A DNA stretch of 64,000 nt from Paracoccus alkenifer (GCF_900108405.1 NZ_FNXG01000004.1:304943-368942), one strand, 5' to 3'; shown: positions 1 to 9,003, numbered from the stretch's first letter. The notes: generated by a model not told the origin, from the sequence alone. Made by a program: numbers and translations.

Positions 1-508
1 GCTGAACCCGCAAGGGCTGGTGCCCGCGCTGGAAATCGACGGGCTGGTGCTGACGCAATCGCTGGCGATCCTTGCCTATCTGGACGAAACCCGCCCCGAC
101 CCCGCGCTATTGCCGGCCGATGCTGCCGCCCGCGCAAGGGTGCGCGCCATCGCACTGGCCATCGCCTGCGAGGTGCACCCGGTGTCGAACCTGTCGGTGC
201 TGGCGCGTATCGAGGCGCTGGCCGGCGCGGATGCCCGCAGCGAATGGAACCGCGACAATATCAGCCGCGGGCTGGCAGCGGTCGAGCGGCTGCTGGACCA
301 CCCCGGCTTTACCGGACGTTTCTGCCACGGCGACCGGCCGGGGCTGGCGGATTGCACGCTGATTCCGCAGCTTTACAACGCCAGCCGCTGGGGCGTGGGC
401 TTTGACCACCTGCCCCGCATCAGCGCGGTGGCGCGGGCCTGCGCGGCGCATCCGGCATTCCTTGCCGCCCACCCCGAGGCCGTGGCACCACGCGCGCCCG
501 CCGCCTGA
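1..508 (+). CDS. Glutathione S-transferase family protein, 5'-truncated by window edge
   Basis: The reading frame is open from base 2 and stops at 506-508, so the N-terminus lies outside the window. The visible part begins with NPQGLVPAL and LTQSLAILAYLDE. This is the end of a thioredoxin-like GST N-domain: the cis-proline after V and the QS pair that binds the glutathione gamma-glutamyl group. An all-helical C-domain follows, ending with a GLADCTLIPQLYNA segment. The QS pair, NPQG and overall pattern resemble zeta-class GSTs (maleylacetoacetate isomerase), which isomerise maleylacetoacetate in tyrosine breakdown. The catalytic N-terminal SSC motif is outside the window, so the zeta assignment is tentative. 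The gene is convergent with the flavoprotein gene and ends just before a shared terminator. Confidence 0.85.
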   Translation, partial: LNPQGLVPALEIDGLVLTQSLAILAYLDETRPDPALLPADAAARARVRAIALAIACEVHPVSNLSVLARIEALAGADARSEWNRDNISRGLAAVERLLDHPGFTGRFCHGDRPGLADCTLIPQLYNASRWGVGFDHLPRISAVARACAAHPAFLAAHPEAVAPRAPAA

Positions 509-530
509 ACCGACCACCCCGTTTGCCACG

Positions 531-563
531 AAAAAGGCCCGGAGGATCGCTCCGGGCCTTTTT
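531..563. terminator. Bidirectional intrinsic terminator between convergent genes
   Basis: A long perfect stem runs from 531-544 to 550-563 with a 5-base loop (GATCG). Its outer part is A-rich on the left and T-rich on the right, so either strand yields a GC hairpin followed by a U run. It lies between the stop codons of the convergent GST gene and flavoprotein gene. Confidence 0.9.
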
Positions 564-579
564 GCTGTTGGCACGCCGC

Positions 580-2295
580 TCAGCCCTTGCCGGCCGCCAC
601 CTGCCCGATGACATAGCCGAATGTCAGCGCCGGCCCCAGCGTGATCCCCGGCCCCGGATAGGCCCCCGACATGATCGAGTTGATGTCGTTGCCGCAGGCG
701 TAAAGCCCCTCGATCACCCGGCCCTTGCGGTCCTTGACCTCGCCCCGCCCGGTCACGTCCAGCCCCATCGAGGTGCCGATGTCGCCCGGAAAGATCTCGA
801 CGGCGTAGAACGGCCCTTCAAGCGGGCGCAGGCAGGGGTTCGGGGCGTTTTCCGCGTCCCCCAGATACCGCTGATAGGTGGTCGAGCCCTTGCCGAACTC
901 GGGGTCTTCGCCCCGCGCCGCCGCCGCGTTGAAACTGGCGACGCTGCGTTCCAGTCCCTGCGGGTCGATGCCGCACTGGCTGGCCAGCTCGGCCAGTGTC
1001 GCGGCGCGTTTCAGATAGCCGCTGGCGATGTGCTTGCCGATCCGCGCCGGGAACGCGTGCGCCGCGCCCAAGCCATAGCGGCGCACCGCCCGGTGATCCG
1101 CGATCAGCCAACCCGAGCGCTGCCCCTCGGCCAGCAGCCGGGCAATCAGCCCCTGCACGAAATCATGGTAGCTGGCGGATTCGTTGACGAATCGCCGCCC
1201 GTGATGATCGACGGCGATCACCCCCGGCTTGGCGCGGTCAAGGAACAGATGCGGGAACGGCCGTTTCGTCCCGTCCGGGTTCGGCAGCAGCGACACCGGC
1301 GTCCAGAACCCGCCGTTGCTGTTGCTTTCGACGAACCCCGCCCCGATGGCCTGCGCCGCCGCGATGGCGCCGCCGGTCCCCGCGACCGGAGACATGGAAT
1401 AATGCGGCAGCCCGCGTTTCACGTGGTCAAAGGTCTCGCGCCGGCGGGCGGCATCGTGGGGATAGCCGCCGGCGGCCAGCACCACCCCGTGGGTGGCGGT
1501 AATGCGGCGCACGCCCTTGGGGCTGTTGACCTCGGCCCCCGTCACGCGGCCGCTGTCGTCGCGGATCAGCGCCAGCAGCTCATGCCCGGTGCAAAGCGGA
1601 ATGTTCAGCGCAAACACCGTCTCGGCCAGCCGGCCCGACACGGCGGCGCCCATCACCAGCCTTGTGTTGCGGCCGCGCATCACCCGGTCCAACGCGTATT
1701 TCGCCACGGTTTTCGTCGCATAAAGCGCCGATGTCACCGAACGCCCCATGCGCAGGAAATGATAGATGTCGGGACGGCCCAGAGGCATCCCGCCAAGGAT
1801 GGTGAAATCGGGAAAAGGGGGGCGCATCCGGCCCAGTTCGGCCCCCAGCCGGCGGCCGTCATAGTCCAGCGCATCCAGCGCCCGCCCGCCCTCGGTCGCG
1901 CCCTCGGCATCGGGGTGATAGTCGGGCGAGACCGCACGATGCGACAGCTTCAGCGCGGTCTGGTCGTTGAAAAACCCGATGGCCTCGGGGCCCTTGTCCA
2001 GAAACGCATCGACCAGTTCCGCGTTGAACAGGTTGCCGGTTTCGCCCTGGATATAGCGGCGCGCGGCATCGCGGCTGTCGGTCATGCCGGCGGCAGCGGC
2101 GATGGGGTTGCAGGGCACCCAGATCGCGCCGCCCGACACGGCGGTCGAGCCGCCGAACAGGTCGGATTTCTCGATGATGACCGGGTTCAGCCCGTGGTGG
2201 CGGGCCGAGATGGCGGCGGCCATGCCGGCCGCCCCCGATCCGATCACCAGCAGGTCGCAGCTGTCCGGCAGCTCGGGTGTGTCAGGCCGGCGCAT
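580..2295 (-). CDS. FAD-dependent oxidoreductase, 3-ketosteroid-dehydrogenase / fumarate-reductase flavoprotein family
   Basis: This 571-residue flavoprotein belongs to the FAD_binding_2 family. Residues 19-24 (GSGAAG) form the dinucleotide-binding turn, E42 should bind the FAD ribose, and GGSTAVSGG follows. The C-terminus has the second FAD motif (GLYACGND) and a YPGPG sequence starting at Y546. In 3-ketosteroid delta1-dehydrogenases the Tyr and last Gly of this motif polarise the substrate ketone, so the protein probably desaturates the bond next to a ring or chain ketone and passes electrons to quinone or another carrier. It is the last gene of the operon and overlaps the preceding SDR gene by 14 nt. 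The start was chosen at 2295 because the longer frame runs deep into that gene. Alternatives are a steroid, a cyclohexanone carboxylate or another keto-alicycle as substrate. Confidence 0.85.
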   Translation of the reverse strand: MRRPDTPELPDSCDLLVIGSGAAGMAAAISARHHGLNPVIIEKSDLFGGSTAVSGGAIWVPCNPIAAAAGMTDSRDAARRYIQGETGNLFNAELVDAFLDKGPEAIGFFNDQTALKLSHRAVSPDYHPDAEGATEGGRALDALDYDGRRLGAELGRMRPPFPDFTILGGMPLGRPDIYHFLRMGRSVTSALYATKTVAKYALDRVMRGRNTRLVMGAAVSGRLAETVFALNIPLCTGHELLALIRDDSGRVTGAEVNSPKGVRRITATHGVVLAAGGYPHDAARRRETFDHVKRGLPHYSMSPVAGTGGAIAAAQAIGAGFVESNSNGGFWTPVSLLPNPDGTKRPFPHLFLDRAKPGVIAVDHHGRRFVNESASYHDFVQGLIARLLAEGQRSGWLIADHRAVRRYGLGAAHAFPARIGKHIASGYLKRAATLAELASQCGIDPQGLERSVASFNAAAARGEDPEFGKGSTTYQRYLGDAENAPNPCLRPLEGPFYAVEIFPGDIGTSMGLDVTGRGEVKDRKGRVIEGLYACGNDINSIMSGAYPGPGITLGPALTFGYVIGQVAAGKG

Positions 2296-3070
2296 GGATC
2301 GTCTCTTCTCGCGGATAGCGGCCCATCGCCCAGCCCCCATCCACCGCCAGCACCTGCCCGGTGACAAAGGACGCTTCGTCCGAGGCAAGGAAACGCACGG
2401 CCCGCGCCACGTCCTCGGGCAGTCCGGCGCGGCGCAGGGGTGCGCCGTCGATCATCTGGTGGCGGCGCCAGGCTTCGGTGCGGATACGCTCGGCCGTCAG
2501 CGGCGTTTCGATCAGCCCCGGCGCCACCGCGTTGACGCGGATGCCGTTCGGGCCGAAATCATTGGCCATCTGCCGGGTCAGCCCGATCACCGCCGCCTTT
2601 GACGCCGAATAGCCGCAGGAATTCTGCGCCCCGATCAGCCCAAAGATCGAGGCGGTGTTGATGATCGCCCCGCCGCCGCTGCGCATCATCCGTTCCACCG
2701 CCCAGCGCGACAGCCGGAACAGCCCCAGCACGTTGATTTCGTAATAGCGGGTGAAATCCTCGTCCGAGGTGTCCAGCGCATGGGCGCCGCGGGCAACGCC
2801 GGCGTTGTTGACCAGAATATCCAGCGACAGGCCGGCCGCGTCGATGGCCGCCCCGATCTGGTCGGGCAGCGCCGGGTCGGTCACATCGCCCTGCACCGCG
2901 GTCACATTCGGGCTGGCGGCCAGCGCGGTGATGCCGTCCGCCTCGCGGTCCACGGCGACCACATGGGCGCCGGCGGCCAGCAGCGCCTGCGCAATCGCGG
3001 CGCCGATCCCCTGCCCCGCGCCGGTGACGACGGCGGTGCGGCCGGCAAGGGTGGTTGGTTCCAGTGTCAT
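2282..3070 (-). CDS. Short-chain dehydrogenase/reductase (SDR)
   Basis: This is a classical 262-residue SDR, presumably a cytosolic NAD(P)-dependent alcohol/ketone oxidoreductase. The cofactor motif TGAGQGIG is at 16-23, NNAG at 88-91, catalytic S141, and the YxxxK pair Y154/K158. D41 at the end of the second beta strand suggests NAD preference. The ATG at 3070 was chosen over an upstream in-frame start because GGAGAG sits just before it and the longer version would overlap the preceding gene. It lies 10 nt behind another SDR and overlaps the flavoprotein gene. That order suggests alcohol oxidation to a ketone followed by desaturation. The substrate is unknown. Confidence 0.9.
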   Translation of the reverse strand: MTLEPTTLAGRTAVVTGAGQGIGAAIAQALLAAGAHVVAVDREADGITALAASPNVTAVQGDVTDPALPDQIGAAIDAAGLSLDILVNNAGVARGAHALDTSDEDFTRYYEINVLGLFRLSRWAVERMMRSGGGAIINTASIFGLIGAQNSCGYSASKAAVIGLTRQMANDFGPNGIRVNAVAPGLIETPLTAERIRTEAWRRHQMIDGAPLRRAGLPEDVARAVRFLASDEASFVTGQVLAVDGGWAMGRYPREETIHAPA

Positions 3071-3080
3071 CCTGCTCTCC

Positions 3081-3812
3081 TCAAAAAGCGGCGGTGCCGC
3101 CGACCGAGCGGCCGCCGTCAACGATCAGCACCTGTCCGGTGACGAATTCGGCGCGCGGGTCGGCAAAGAATGCGACGGCATGGGCGATATGTTCGGGGGC
3201 ACCCAGCTTGCCGGTGGGTTGCTGGACGCGCAGACCTTCAAGCCCTTCGGCGCGTTCCAGCAGCATGTCGGTGGCGATCACGCCGGGCGCCACCGCGTTG
3301 ACGGTGATCTGCCGGGCCGCTAGTTCCAGCGCCAGCGCCTTGGTGAATCCGGCCACCCCGGCCTTGGAGGCCACATAATGCGCATAGTTGCGCGCACCAA
3401 ACGCCGCGCGCGAGGCCAGGTTCACGATGCGCCCGCCCTCGGGCAGCACCCGCGCCGCCTGCTGGCACAGGGTGAACATGGCGACCAGATTGACCTCATA
3501 CATGACGCGGAAATCATCCGGCGTCAGCTCGTCGAAATCGCGGGTGTTGAAGATGCCGGCGTTGTTGACCAGCACCGCCAGATTTTCCGCCCCGTCGATC
3601 AGCCGCTGGGTCGCGGCGGGGTCGGTGATGTCCAGCACCTCGGCGCGGGCGGACAGCCCGGCCTCGGTCAGCTGGCGCACGGTCTCGGCCGCGCCGTCAG
3701 CCGAGCGGTCGGCGACGATCACGGCATGGCCGTCTTCGGCCAGCCGCCGGGCGATGGCCCGCCCGATACCCGAACCGGCGCCCGTGACGATGGCGGATTT
3801 CACGATGGACAT
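3081..3812 (-). CDS. Short-chain dehydrogenase/reductase (SDR)
   Basis: This 243-residue classical SDR has TGAGSGIG at 10-17, NNAG at 83-86, S134 and Y146/K150. D35 after the second strand points to NAD. It resembles 3-oxoacyl-ACP reductase or sugar dehydrogenase type SDRs, but its place in a TRAP and flavoprotein operon argues for a catabolic dehydrogenase. A GAGGT ribosome-binding sequence precedes the ATG. It follows the second dctP gene after a 105-bp gap that contains a strong hairpin, and another SDR starts 10 nt after its stop. The substrate cannot be deduced. Confidence 0.9.
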   Translation of the reverse strand: MSIVKSAIVTGAGSGIGRAIARRLAEDGHAVIVADRSADGAAETVRQLTEAGLSARAEVLDITDPAATQRLIDGAENLAVLVNNAGIFNTRDFDELTPDDFRVMYEVNLVAMFTLCQQAARVLPEGGRIVNLASRAAFGARNYAHYVASKAGVAGFTKALALELAARQITVNAVAPGVIATDMLLERAEGLEGLRVQQPTGKLGAPEHIAHAVAFFADPRAEFVTGQVLIVDGGRSVGGTAAF

Positions 3813-3880
3813 TGAAAGTTACCTCAGCTTGCGAACGCGTTCCGCCCGGCGCGGCAGACCCGGGGGAACCGGGTCGGGAT

Positions 3881-3907
3881 GCCCGGGACGAAAGCGTCGT
3901 CCCGGGC
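3881..3907 (-). terminator. Intra-operon GC hairpin after dctP
   Basis: A perfect 11-bp inverted repeat (3881-3891 with 3897-3907, 5-base loop) lies 11 nt past the stop of the dctP gene and before the next operon gene. There is no U run, so it is more likely a partial terminator or mRNA 3'-end stabiliser than a full stop. It would allow the binding protein to be made in excess over the enzymes. Confidence 0.6.
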
Positions 3908-3917
3908 CTGTTGCAGG

Positions 3918-5039
3918 TCACAGCGCGTGGCTGTTTTCGTCGATCTTTGCAAAGATCTCGGCGTGGATCAGTTCGGCCACGGCATCGACGTCAGAGCGGT
4001 CGATACCGGCCAGCAGGTCGATCCACTTCTGCTCAAGCTCTTGGTATTGCTTGGCGATATCCGAGGGGTCGGCGACGTTATAGGTCGTCTGCGTGAACTC
4101 GGGATAGGTGGCCGCGACGGTCTGGCGGAACGATTCCAGCGTGTCGAGCAGCGACTGCTGCGGCTCGTTGACCTTGGTGCCGGTGGCCTCGGCCTGATCC
4201 AGCGCCTTGTCGGCTGCGGTTTCATAGCCGATCTGCTGGGTCGCGATGCCGCGAGCCGTCACGTCAAGGATCTGGCGGCGCGCCTCGGGGCCGATGTCGT
4301 TCCAGAAATCCTTGTTGTATACGTAGCTTACGCCCATGCCGGTTCCCAGACCGATCTTCGTGACCGAGCGGATCACCTCGCCCAGCCGGGGGCCGGTCAC
4401 CAGATTCGTCGATTCGATCAGCGCGCAGTCAAGCGAGCCGCGCTCAAGCCCCGAATAGACGTCATTGATCGGCACGGACACCGGCACCCCGCCCAGCGCA
4501 CCGGCGAATTCGTTCTGCGCGCGCCCGTTGGTGCGGAATTTCGTGCCGCGCGCGTCCTCGGCGCTGACGACATCCTTCATGCAGGCGAACAGATAGATCG
4601 GGGTCGAATAGCCGCCAAGGGCCACGGTGTTGTGCTGGGCGTATTCGTCGATGAAACGCTGATCGAACATCAGCAGCTCGGTGAACGCCAGCGAGATCGC
4701 CATCGGATCGCGCGCCAGAAACGCCAGATCGTTCATCAGCCCCGACAGCGGCAGTTCCGACGGCGTATAGGATGCCGCAACCAGCCCGATCTGGGCCACG
4801 CCGTCACCCACGCCGCTAAGCGTCGTCAGCGGCGGCAGCAGCGAGGCCGAGGTGTGCAGCTCAAAGTCCACCTTGCCGCCGGTCGCGGTCTTGATGTCCT
4901 CAAGATACGGCACATAGGCGTCCTTGGTCAGGATATGGCCCGGGTCGAGCCAGGTCGAGGCAAGATAGGTGTCGGCCTGCGTTGCCGTTGCAAAGGCAAC
5001 AATCGAGGCAAAGGACAGCAAATACTTTTTCAAGTTCAT
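3918..5039 (-). CDS. TRAP transporter substrate-binding protein (DctP family), copy 1
   Basis: This 373-residue periplasmic binding protein should capture a carboxylate for the TRAP permease encoded upstream in the same operon. Residues 1-22 form a Sec signal peptide (lysines, hydrophobic core, cleavage after ATQA). The mature part has DctP features: HILTKDAYVPYL near the N-terminus, a central region around FRTNGRAQNEF that carries the carboxylate-binding Arg in the family, and the late YNKDFWNDIGPEARR helix. It is a clear paralogue of the neighbouring copy, roughly 60 percent identical by eye. The residues after GLERGSLDC (ALIESTN here, TMGDPTN there) and several pocket-region positions differ. 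The ATG at 5039 follows a GGAG; the longer frame has no signal peptide at its start. Confidence 0.93.
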   Translation of the reverse strand: MNLKKYLLSFASIVAFATATQADTYLASTWLDPGHILTKDAYVPYLEDIKTATGGKVDFELHTSASLLPPLTTLSGVGDGVAQIGLVAASYTPSELPLSGLMNDLAFLARDPMAISLAFTELLMFDQRFIDEYAQHNTVALGGYSTPIYLFACMKDVVSAEDARGTKFRTNGRAQNEFAGALGGVPVSVPINDVYSGLERGSLDCALIESTNLVTGPRLGEVIRSVTKIGLGTGMGVSYVYNKDFWNDIGPEARRQILDVTARGIATQQIGYETAADKALDQAEATGTKVNEPQQSLLDTLESFRQTVAATYPEFTQTTYNVADPSDIAKQYQELEQKWIDLLAGIDRSDVDAVAELIHAEIFAKIDENSHAL

Positions 5040-5114
5040 ACTCCGTAACCAGATTGGGGCGAGCATCGCCGGGGGCGCTTGTGTCGCGTCACGCCCGGCT
5101 GCCGGGTGGGGTGC

Positions 5115-5157
5115 TGTCCGGGGCGCGCGGGGTCGCCGCGCGCGCGCGCCCCGGACA
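5115..5157 (-). terminator. Very GC-rich hairpin between the two dctP genes
   Basis: A 15-bp perfect stem pairs 5115-5129 with 5143-5157, and the loop can fold further because it is also GC-rich. It starts 10 nt after the stop of the upstream dctP gene and lacks a U run. An mRNA-stabilising or partly terminating role between two binding-protein genes is likely. Confidence 0.6.
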
Positions 5158-5166
5158 CGCCAAGGC

Positions 5167-6291
5167 TCACAGCCCGTAGCTGTTCTCGTCGATCTTGGAA
5201 TAGATCTCGGACGCAACCAGCGCGGCCACCGCATCGACGTCGTTGCGGTCCACCCCGTCCAGCAGGCCGCGCCATTTTTCCTCAAGCGTCAGGTATTCCT
5301 GTGCCACGTCGGTCGGGTCGGCGATGCCGCGGTCGGATTGGGTGCGCTGCGGATAGGTCTCGATCACCTTGGCGCGGAACGCGGCCAGCGCGTCGACCAG
5401 GCTCTGGTCCGGCTCGTTAAAGGCGGTGCCGCGGGCGCGGGTCTTGTCCAGCGAATCCTGCACCGCGGCTTCGTAGCTGATCTGGGTCAGCGCGATCCCG
5501 CGGGCGGTCAGGTCCAGGATCTTGCGGCGCGCCTCGGGGCCGATGTCGTTCCAGAAGCCCTTGTTATAGACATAGGTCATCCCCAGCGAGGTGCCCTGAT
5601 CCAGCAGGGTCAGCGAGCGGGTGACCTCGCCGAACTTGGGTCCGTTTTCCAGGTTGGTCGGATCGCCCATCGTGCAGTCGATCGACCCCCGCTCAAGCCC
5701 CGAATAGATGTCGGTGCTGGGGACGGACACCGGCACCGCGCCCAGCGAGCTGATCCATTCGTTCTGCGCCGTGCCGGCGGTGCGGATCTTCTTGCCGCGG
5801 ATGTTTTCGGTGCTGGTGACGTCGGACATGCAGGCGAACAGATAGGTCGGCGTCGAATAGGCGCCCAGCACCACGGTGCCATGCTGGCCATATTCGTCGA
5901 TGAACCGCTGATTGGTCATCGCGATCTCGGTCAGCGCCAGCGAGGTCGCCAGCGAATCGGTCGCGGTAAAGGCCAGGTCGTTGATCATCCCCGACAGCGG
6001 CAGCTCGGACGGCGTATAGGCCGCGGCGACCAGCCCCAGCTGCGCCACCCCGTCGCCCACGCCCGACAGCGTGGTCTGCGCCGGCACCAGCGCCCCCGAG
6101 GTGTAAAGCTCGAAATCGACGGCGCCGTCGGTCGCGGCCTTGATGTCCGCCAGATAGGGGACATAGGCGTCCTTGGTCAGGATGTGGCTGGGCTCCAGCC
6201 AGGTGGATGCCTGATAGGTGTCGGCAGCGGCGCCCAGTCCGACGGTGGCAACGGCCAGCAGCGAGGCGGCGGACAACAGGTATTTCCTCAT
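5167..6291 (-). CDS. TRAP transporter substrate-binding protein (DctP family), copy 2
   Basis: This 374-residue periplasmic solute receptor has a signal peptide at residues 1-23 (cleavage after GAAA). The mature protein begins DTYQASTW, almost as in the downstream paralogue, and shares HILTKDAYVPYL, the IRTAGTAQNEW segment and YNKGFWNDIGPEARR. It follows dctM by 62 bp, the usual place for the TRAP receptor, so it is probably the primary partner. The downstream copy may widen the substrate range. The ATG at 6291 was chosen because it begins the signal peptide; the longer frame adds arginine-rich non-signal sequence. Confidence 0.93.
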   Translation of the reverse strand: MRKYLLSAASLLAVATVGLGAAADTYQASTWLEPSHILTKDAYVPYLADIKAATDGAVDFELYTSGALVPAQTTLSGVGDGVAQLGLVAAAYTPSELPLSGMINDLAFTATDSLATSLALTEIAMTNQRFIDEYGQHGTVVLGAYSTPTYLFACMSDVTSTENIRGKKIRTAGTAQNEWISSLGAVPVSVPSTDIYSGLERGSIDCTMGDPTNLENGPKFGEVTRSLTLLDQGTSLGMTYVYNKGFWNDIGPEARRKILDLTARGIALTQISYEAAVQDSLDKTRARGTAFNEPDQSLVDALAAFRAKVIETYPQRTQSDRGIADPTDVAQEYLTLEEKWRGLLDGVDRNDVDAVAALVASEIYSKIDENSYGL

Positions 6292-6353
6292 GGTCTCTCT
6301 CCCTTGGGTATTGGTGAATCGGGTGGCGGGGCGGCCGTGGGGCCGCCGCCGCG

Positions 6354-7658
6354 CTATCTCTGCATCAGACCGGGCAGCCACAGCGTGATGATCGGGAACA
6401 GCAGCAGGATCGCCAGCGTCACCATGTCGATGACGATGAACCAGGTGGCGCCGCGGAAGATCTCGCCCAGCCGGACCTGATTGCCCAATGCCGACTTAAT
6501 GACGAACACGTTCATCCCCATCGGTGGTGTCACCAGCCCGATTTCCAGCAGCTTGACCACGATGATGCCGAACCAGATCAGGTTGACGTCATGGGCAATC
6601 AGCAGCGGCCCCAGCACCGGCAGGGTCAGCAGCATGATCGAGATGGATTCGAGGAACGCCCCCATCACGATGTAAAGCACGCAGATGAACAGCAGGACCT
6701 GCCAGGTCTCGAAGCCGTCAAAGGCGCCGATGATCCAGGTCGGGATCGTCGCCAGCCCGACAAAGCGCGAAAACAGCGCAGCCCCCAGCATCACCACAAA
6801 GATTTCGGCGGTGGCGGCGGCGGTTTCGATCACCGAGCGGCGAAAGATGGAAAAGCTCATCCGGCGGCGCATCACGGCAAGGACCAGCGCCAGGAACGCC
6901 CCGGCGGCGCCGGCCTCGGTCGCGGTGACGATGCCGGCGAAGATGCCGCCCATCACGCCGATGATCAGCACCGGCAGCGGCCAGGCATCGGCGATCAGCG
7001 CGCGCTTTTCCTCGGGCGTGACCTCGACCTTGACCGCGGGGGCCAGCGTCGGGTCCAGAATCGCGCGCACGGTGATCAGCGCGATGAACATCGCCGCGGT
7101 CAGCAGGCCGGGAATGATGCCGGCGACGAACAGCGCGTTGATCGGGGTGTTCAGGATGATGCCGAACACGATCATCAGCACCGACGGCGGGATCAGCGCC
7201 CCCAGCGTCCCCGAGGCCGCGACGCAGCCCGTCGCCAGCCCCTTGTTGTAGCCCGCCTTCAACATTTCAGGCGAGGCGATGCGCGCGAATGCCGCCGAGG
7301 TCGCCACCGACGACCCCGAGGCCGATGCAAACAGCGCCGAGGCCACCACCGTCGAGGATGCCAGCCCCCCGGGCAGCCAGGTCAGCAGCACCCGCGCCGC
7401 GCCGAACAGCCCCTTGGTCAGCCCCGCCTCGACCGCGATAAAGCCCATCAGCAGGAACATGGGGATGGCCGACAGGTTCCAGTCGCCGATCAGGGTAAAG
7501 GGGACCGCCTTGACGATGCCCACCGCCGGCTTCCACCCCATCATCGCCCAGATGCCGACAAAGGCGGTGCTGCCCATCGCCGCCCCGATCGGCACGCGAA
7601 TGCCGATCAGCCCCAGCAGGATGGCAATGCCCAGAAAACCGATTTCGATCCGTTCCAT
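6354..7658 (-). CDS. TRAP transporter large permease (DctM family)
   Basis: This 434-residue, strongly hydrophobic protein is predicted to have about 12 membrane segments and to form the ion-coupled channel of a TRAP transporter. Family features include a G-rich first helix pair (GLIGIRVPIGAAMG), the central SGSSVATSAAF and GTLGALIPPSVLMI stretches, TEAGAAGAF, and a late GLVTPPMGMNVFV segment. It starts 3 nt after the dctQ stop codon and is followed by dctP copy 2. A short GC hairpin at about 6331-6346 separates it from dctP. Together with dctQ and the two dctP genes this is a complete inner-membrane uptake system for an organic acid. Confidence 0.95.
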   Translation of the reverse strand: MERIEIGFLGIAILLGLIGIRVPIGAAMGSTAFVGIWAMMGWKPAVGIVKAVPFTLIGDWNLSAIPMFLLMGFIAVEAGLTKGLFGAARVLLTWLPGGLASSTVVASALFASASGSSVATSAAFARIASPEMLKAGYNKGLATGCVAASGTLGALIPPSVLMIVFGIILNTPINALFVAGIIPGLLTAAMFIALITVRAILDPTLAPAVKVEVTPEEKRALIADAWPLPVLIIGVMGGIFAGIVTATEAGAAGAFLALVLAVMRRRMSFSIFRRSVIETAAATAEIFVVMLGAALFSRFVGLATIPTWIIGAFDGFETWQVLLFICVLYIVMGAFLESISIMLLTLPVLGPLLIAHDVNLIWFGIIVVKLLEIGLVTPPMGMNVFVIKSALGNQVRLGEIFRGATWFIVIDMVTLAILLLFPIITLWLPGLMQR

Positions 7659-7661
7659 GAC

Positions 7662-8168
7662 TTACAGCCCGTGCGAGAATTCGTGGTCGCCGCCATTGCC
7701 GGAGCGGTCGAGGTTGAAGATTTTGAGGATCAGGATCAGGCAGGCGATGCCCAGGCCGACCGGCAGCATGAACTTGGCCGGCCAGGTGGTGACGCGCCAC
7801 AGCCCGTCCACCGTTTCGTTCACGCGCCAGGCGCGCATCGCCACATCCCAGGAAAACCAGCCGAAACCGGCATAGAACAGCAGCGTGAAGACCTGGCCGC
7901 ATTTGCGCATCAGCCGCTGCAGGGCCGGGCCGACCTGATCATAGACCAGATCTACCGAGATCGCCGAGCCGCGCGCCTCGATCCAGGCCAGGGACAGGAA
8001 CACGCAGGCGATCATGTAGTAGTTCGCCACCACCTCGGCGGTGCTGGGGACCGGCTTGTGCAGCAGGTATTTGCCCAGCACGTCGGCCATGACGTGGAAC
8101 ATCATCAGCCCCACCGCCACCCCGGCGATCAACCCCAGCACGCGAGTCAGCCAACTGATTGCACGCAT
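7662..8168 (-). CDS. TRAP transporter small permease (DctQ family)
   Basis: This 168-residue membrane protein has four hydrophobic segments, near residues 5-30, 45-65, 85-105 and 130-150. It carries the DctQ pattern: a first helix followed by a short YLLHKPVPSTAEV stretch, then a basic cytoplasmic segment (LQRLMRKCGQ). It should sit beside the large permease in the inner membrane. It lies 51 bp after the leading SDR gene of the operon and 3 nt before dctM. Confidence 0.92.
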   Translation of the reverse strand: MRAISWLTRVLGLIAGVAVGLMMFHVMADVLGKYLLHKPVPSTAEVVANYYMIACVFLSLAWIEARGSAISVDLVYDQVGPALQRLMRKCGQVFTLLFYAGFGWFSWDVAMRAWRVNETVDGLWRVTTWPAKFMLPVGLGIACLILILKIFNLDRSGNGGDHEFSHGL

Positions 8169-8219
8169 TTCCGCTATACTCCCCTTCGGCAGCCGGCGCC
8201 CGTGGCGCGGTCGCCGCCC

Positions 8220-8978
8220 CTATTGCATCCGATAGCCGCCGTTCACGTCGATCACCGCGCCCGTCACATAGCCGGCGTCGCGCCCCATCAGGAACGATAC
8301 CGCCCCCGCCACGTCGCCCGGCGTGCCGATGCGGTTCAGCGGGATGTTCGCGGCGATGGCGCCGTCGTTTTCGGGCGCCAGCGACTGGCGCAGCATCGGC
8401 GCGTCGATCAGCCCCGGCGCCACCGCGTTGACGGTGATGCCCAGACCCGCGGCCTCGCGCGCACCGGCCTTGACCAGCGCCATCACCGCGCCTTTCGACG
8501 CGATATAGGCCGCGCTGGAACGATACCCCCCCAGCTGCGCCGCGACCGAGGCAAAGCCCACGAACCGCCCGTCCGCGATGGTGCGCCGCGCCGCGCCGCG
8601 CAGATATTCGCGCAGCAGCAGGAAGGTGCCGGTGGAATTGACCCGCTGGGTCAGATCCCATTCCTCCAACGTGATGTCGGTGATCGGCGGGCGGTCGCCG
8701 TTCGGCGCGAACAGCAGGATCCCCGCGGCGGCCACCACATGGTCGATGGGCGTGCCGTCGGATTCGGCCTTTGCAAACAGCCCGGCGACGGCGCTTTCGC
8801 TGGAGACGTCCAGCGCCACCGCCCGATGCCCGGCGCCGGTCAGCCCCGCCACCACCTCTTGCGCGGCTGCAAGCGACAGATCGGCCGCGAGCACCGCGAA
8901 ACCGTCCTCGGCCAGTCGCGTGCAGACAGATCTTCCGATGCCACCGGCCGCACCGGTGACAAGCACGATTCCGTTCAT
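8220..8978 (-). CDS. Short-chain dehydrogenase/reductase (SDR), first gene of TRAP operon
   Basis: This 252-residue classical SDR has TGAAGGIG at 8-15, D33 at the NAD-selective position, S144 and Y158/K162. The usual NNAG is replaced by AAAG at 83-86, which may alter active-site geometry. The loop around residues 90-105 is longer than in typical SDRs. It is the promoter-proximal gene of the eight-gene operon and faces the GntR regulator across a 130-bp gap with two inverted repeats, so it is probably directly controlled by that regulator. The ATG at 8978 was chosen because the longer frame would cross the operator region. Confidence 0.9.
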   Translation of the reverse strand: MNGIVLVTGAAGGIGRSVCTRLAEDGFAVLAADLSLAAAQEVVAGLTGAGHRAVALDVSSESAVAGLFAKAESDGTPIDHVVAAAGILLFAPNGDRPPITDITLEEWDLTQRVNSTGTFLLLREYLRGAARRTIADGRFVGFASVAAQLGGYRSSAAYIASKGAVMALVKAGAREAAGLGITVNAVAPGLIDAPMLRQSLAPENDGAIAANIPLNRIGTPGDVAGAVSFLMGRDAGYVTGAVIDVNGGYRMQ

Positions 8979-9003
8979 ATCGAGGGTTCCCTCTGTGGTC
9001 GTT

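Noticed and set aside
3918..6291. Tandem dctP genes as an assembly duplication
   Set aside because: The copies differ at about 40 percent of residues by eye and have different gaps and hairpins, so they are true paralogues.
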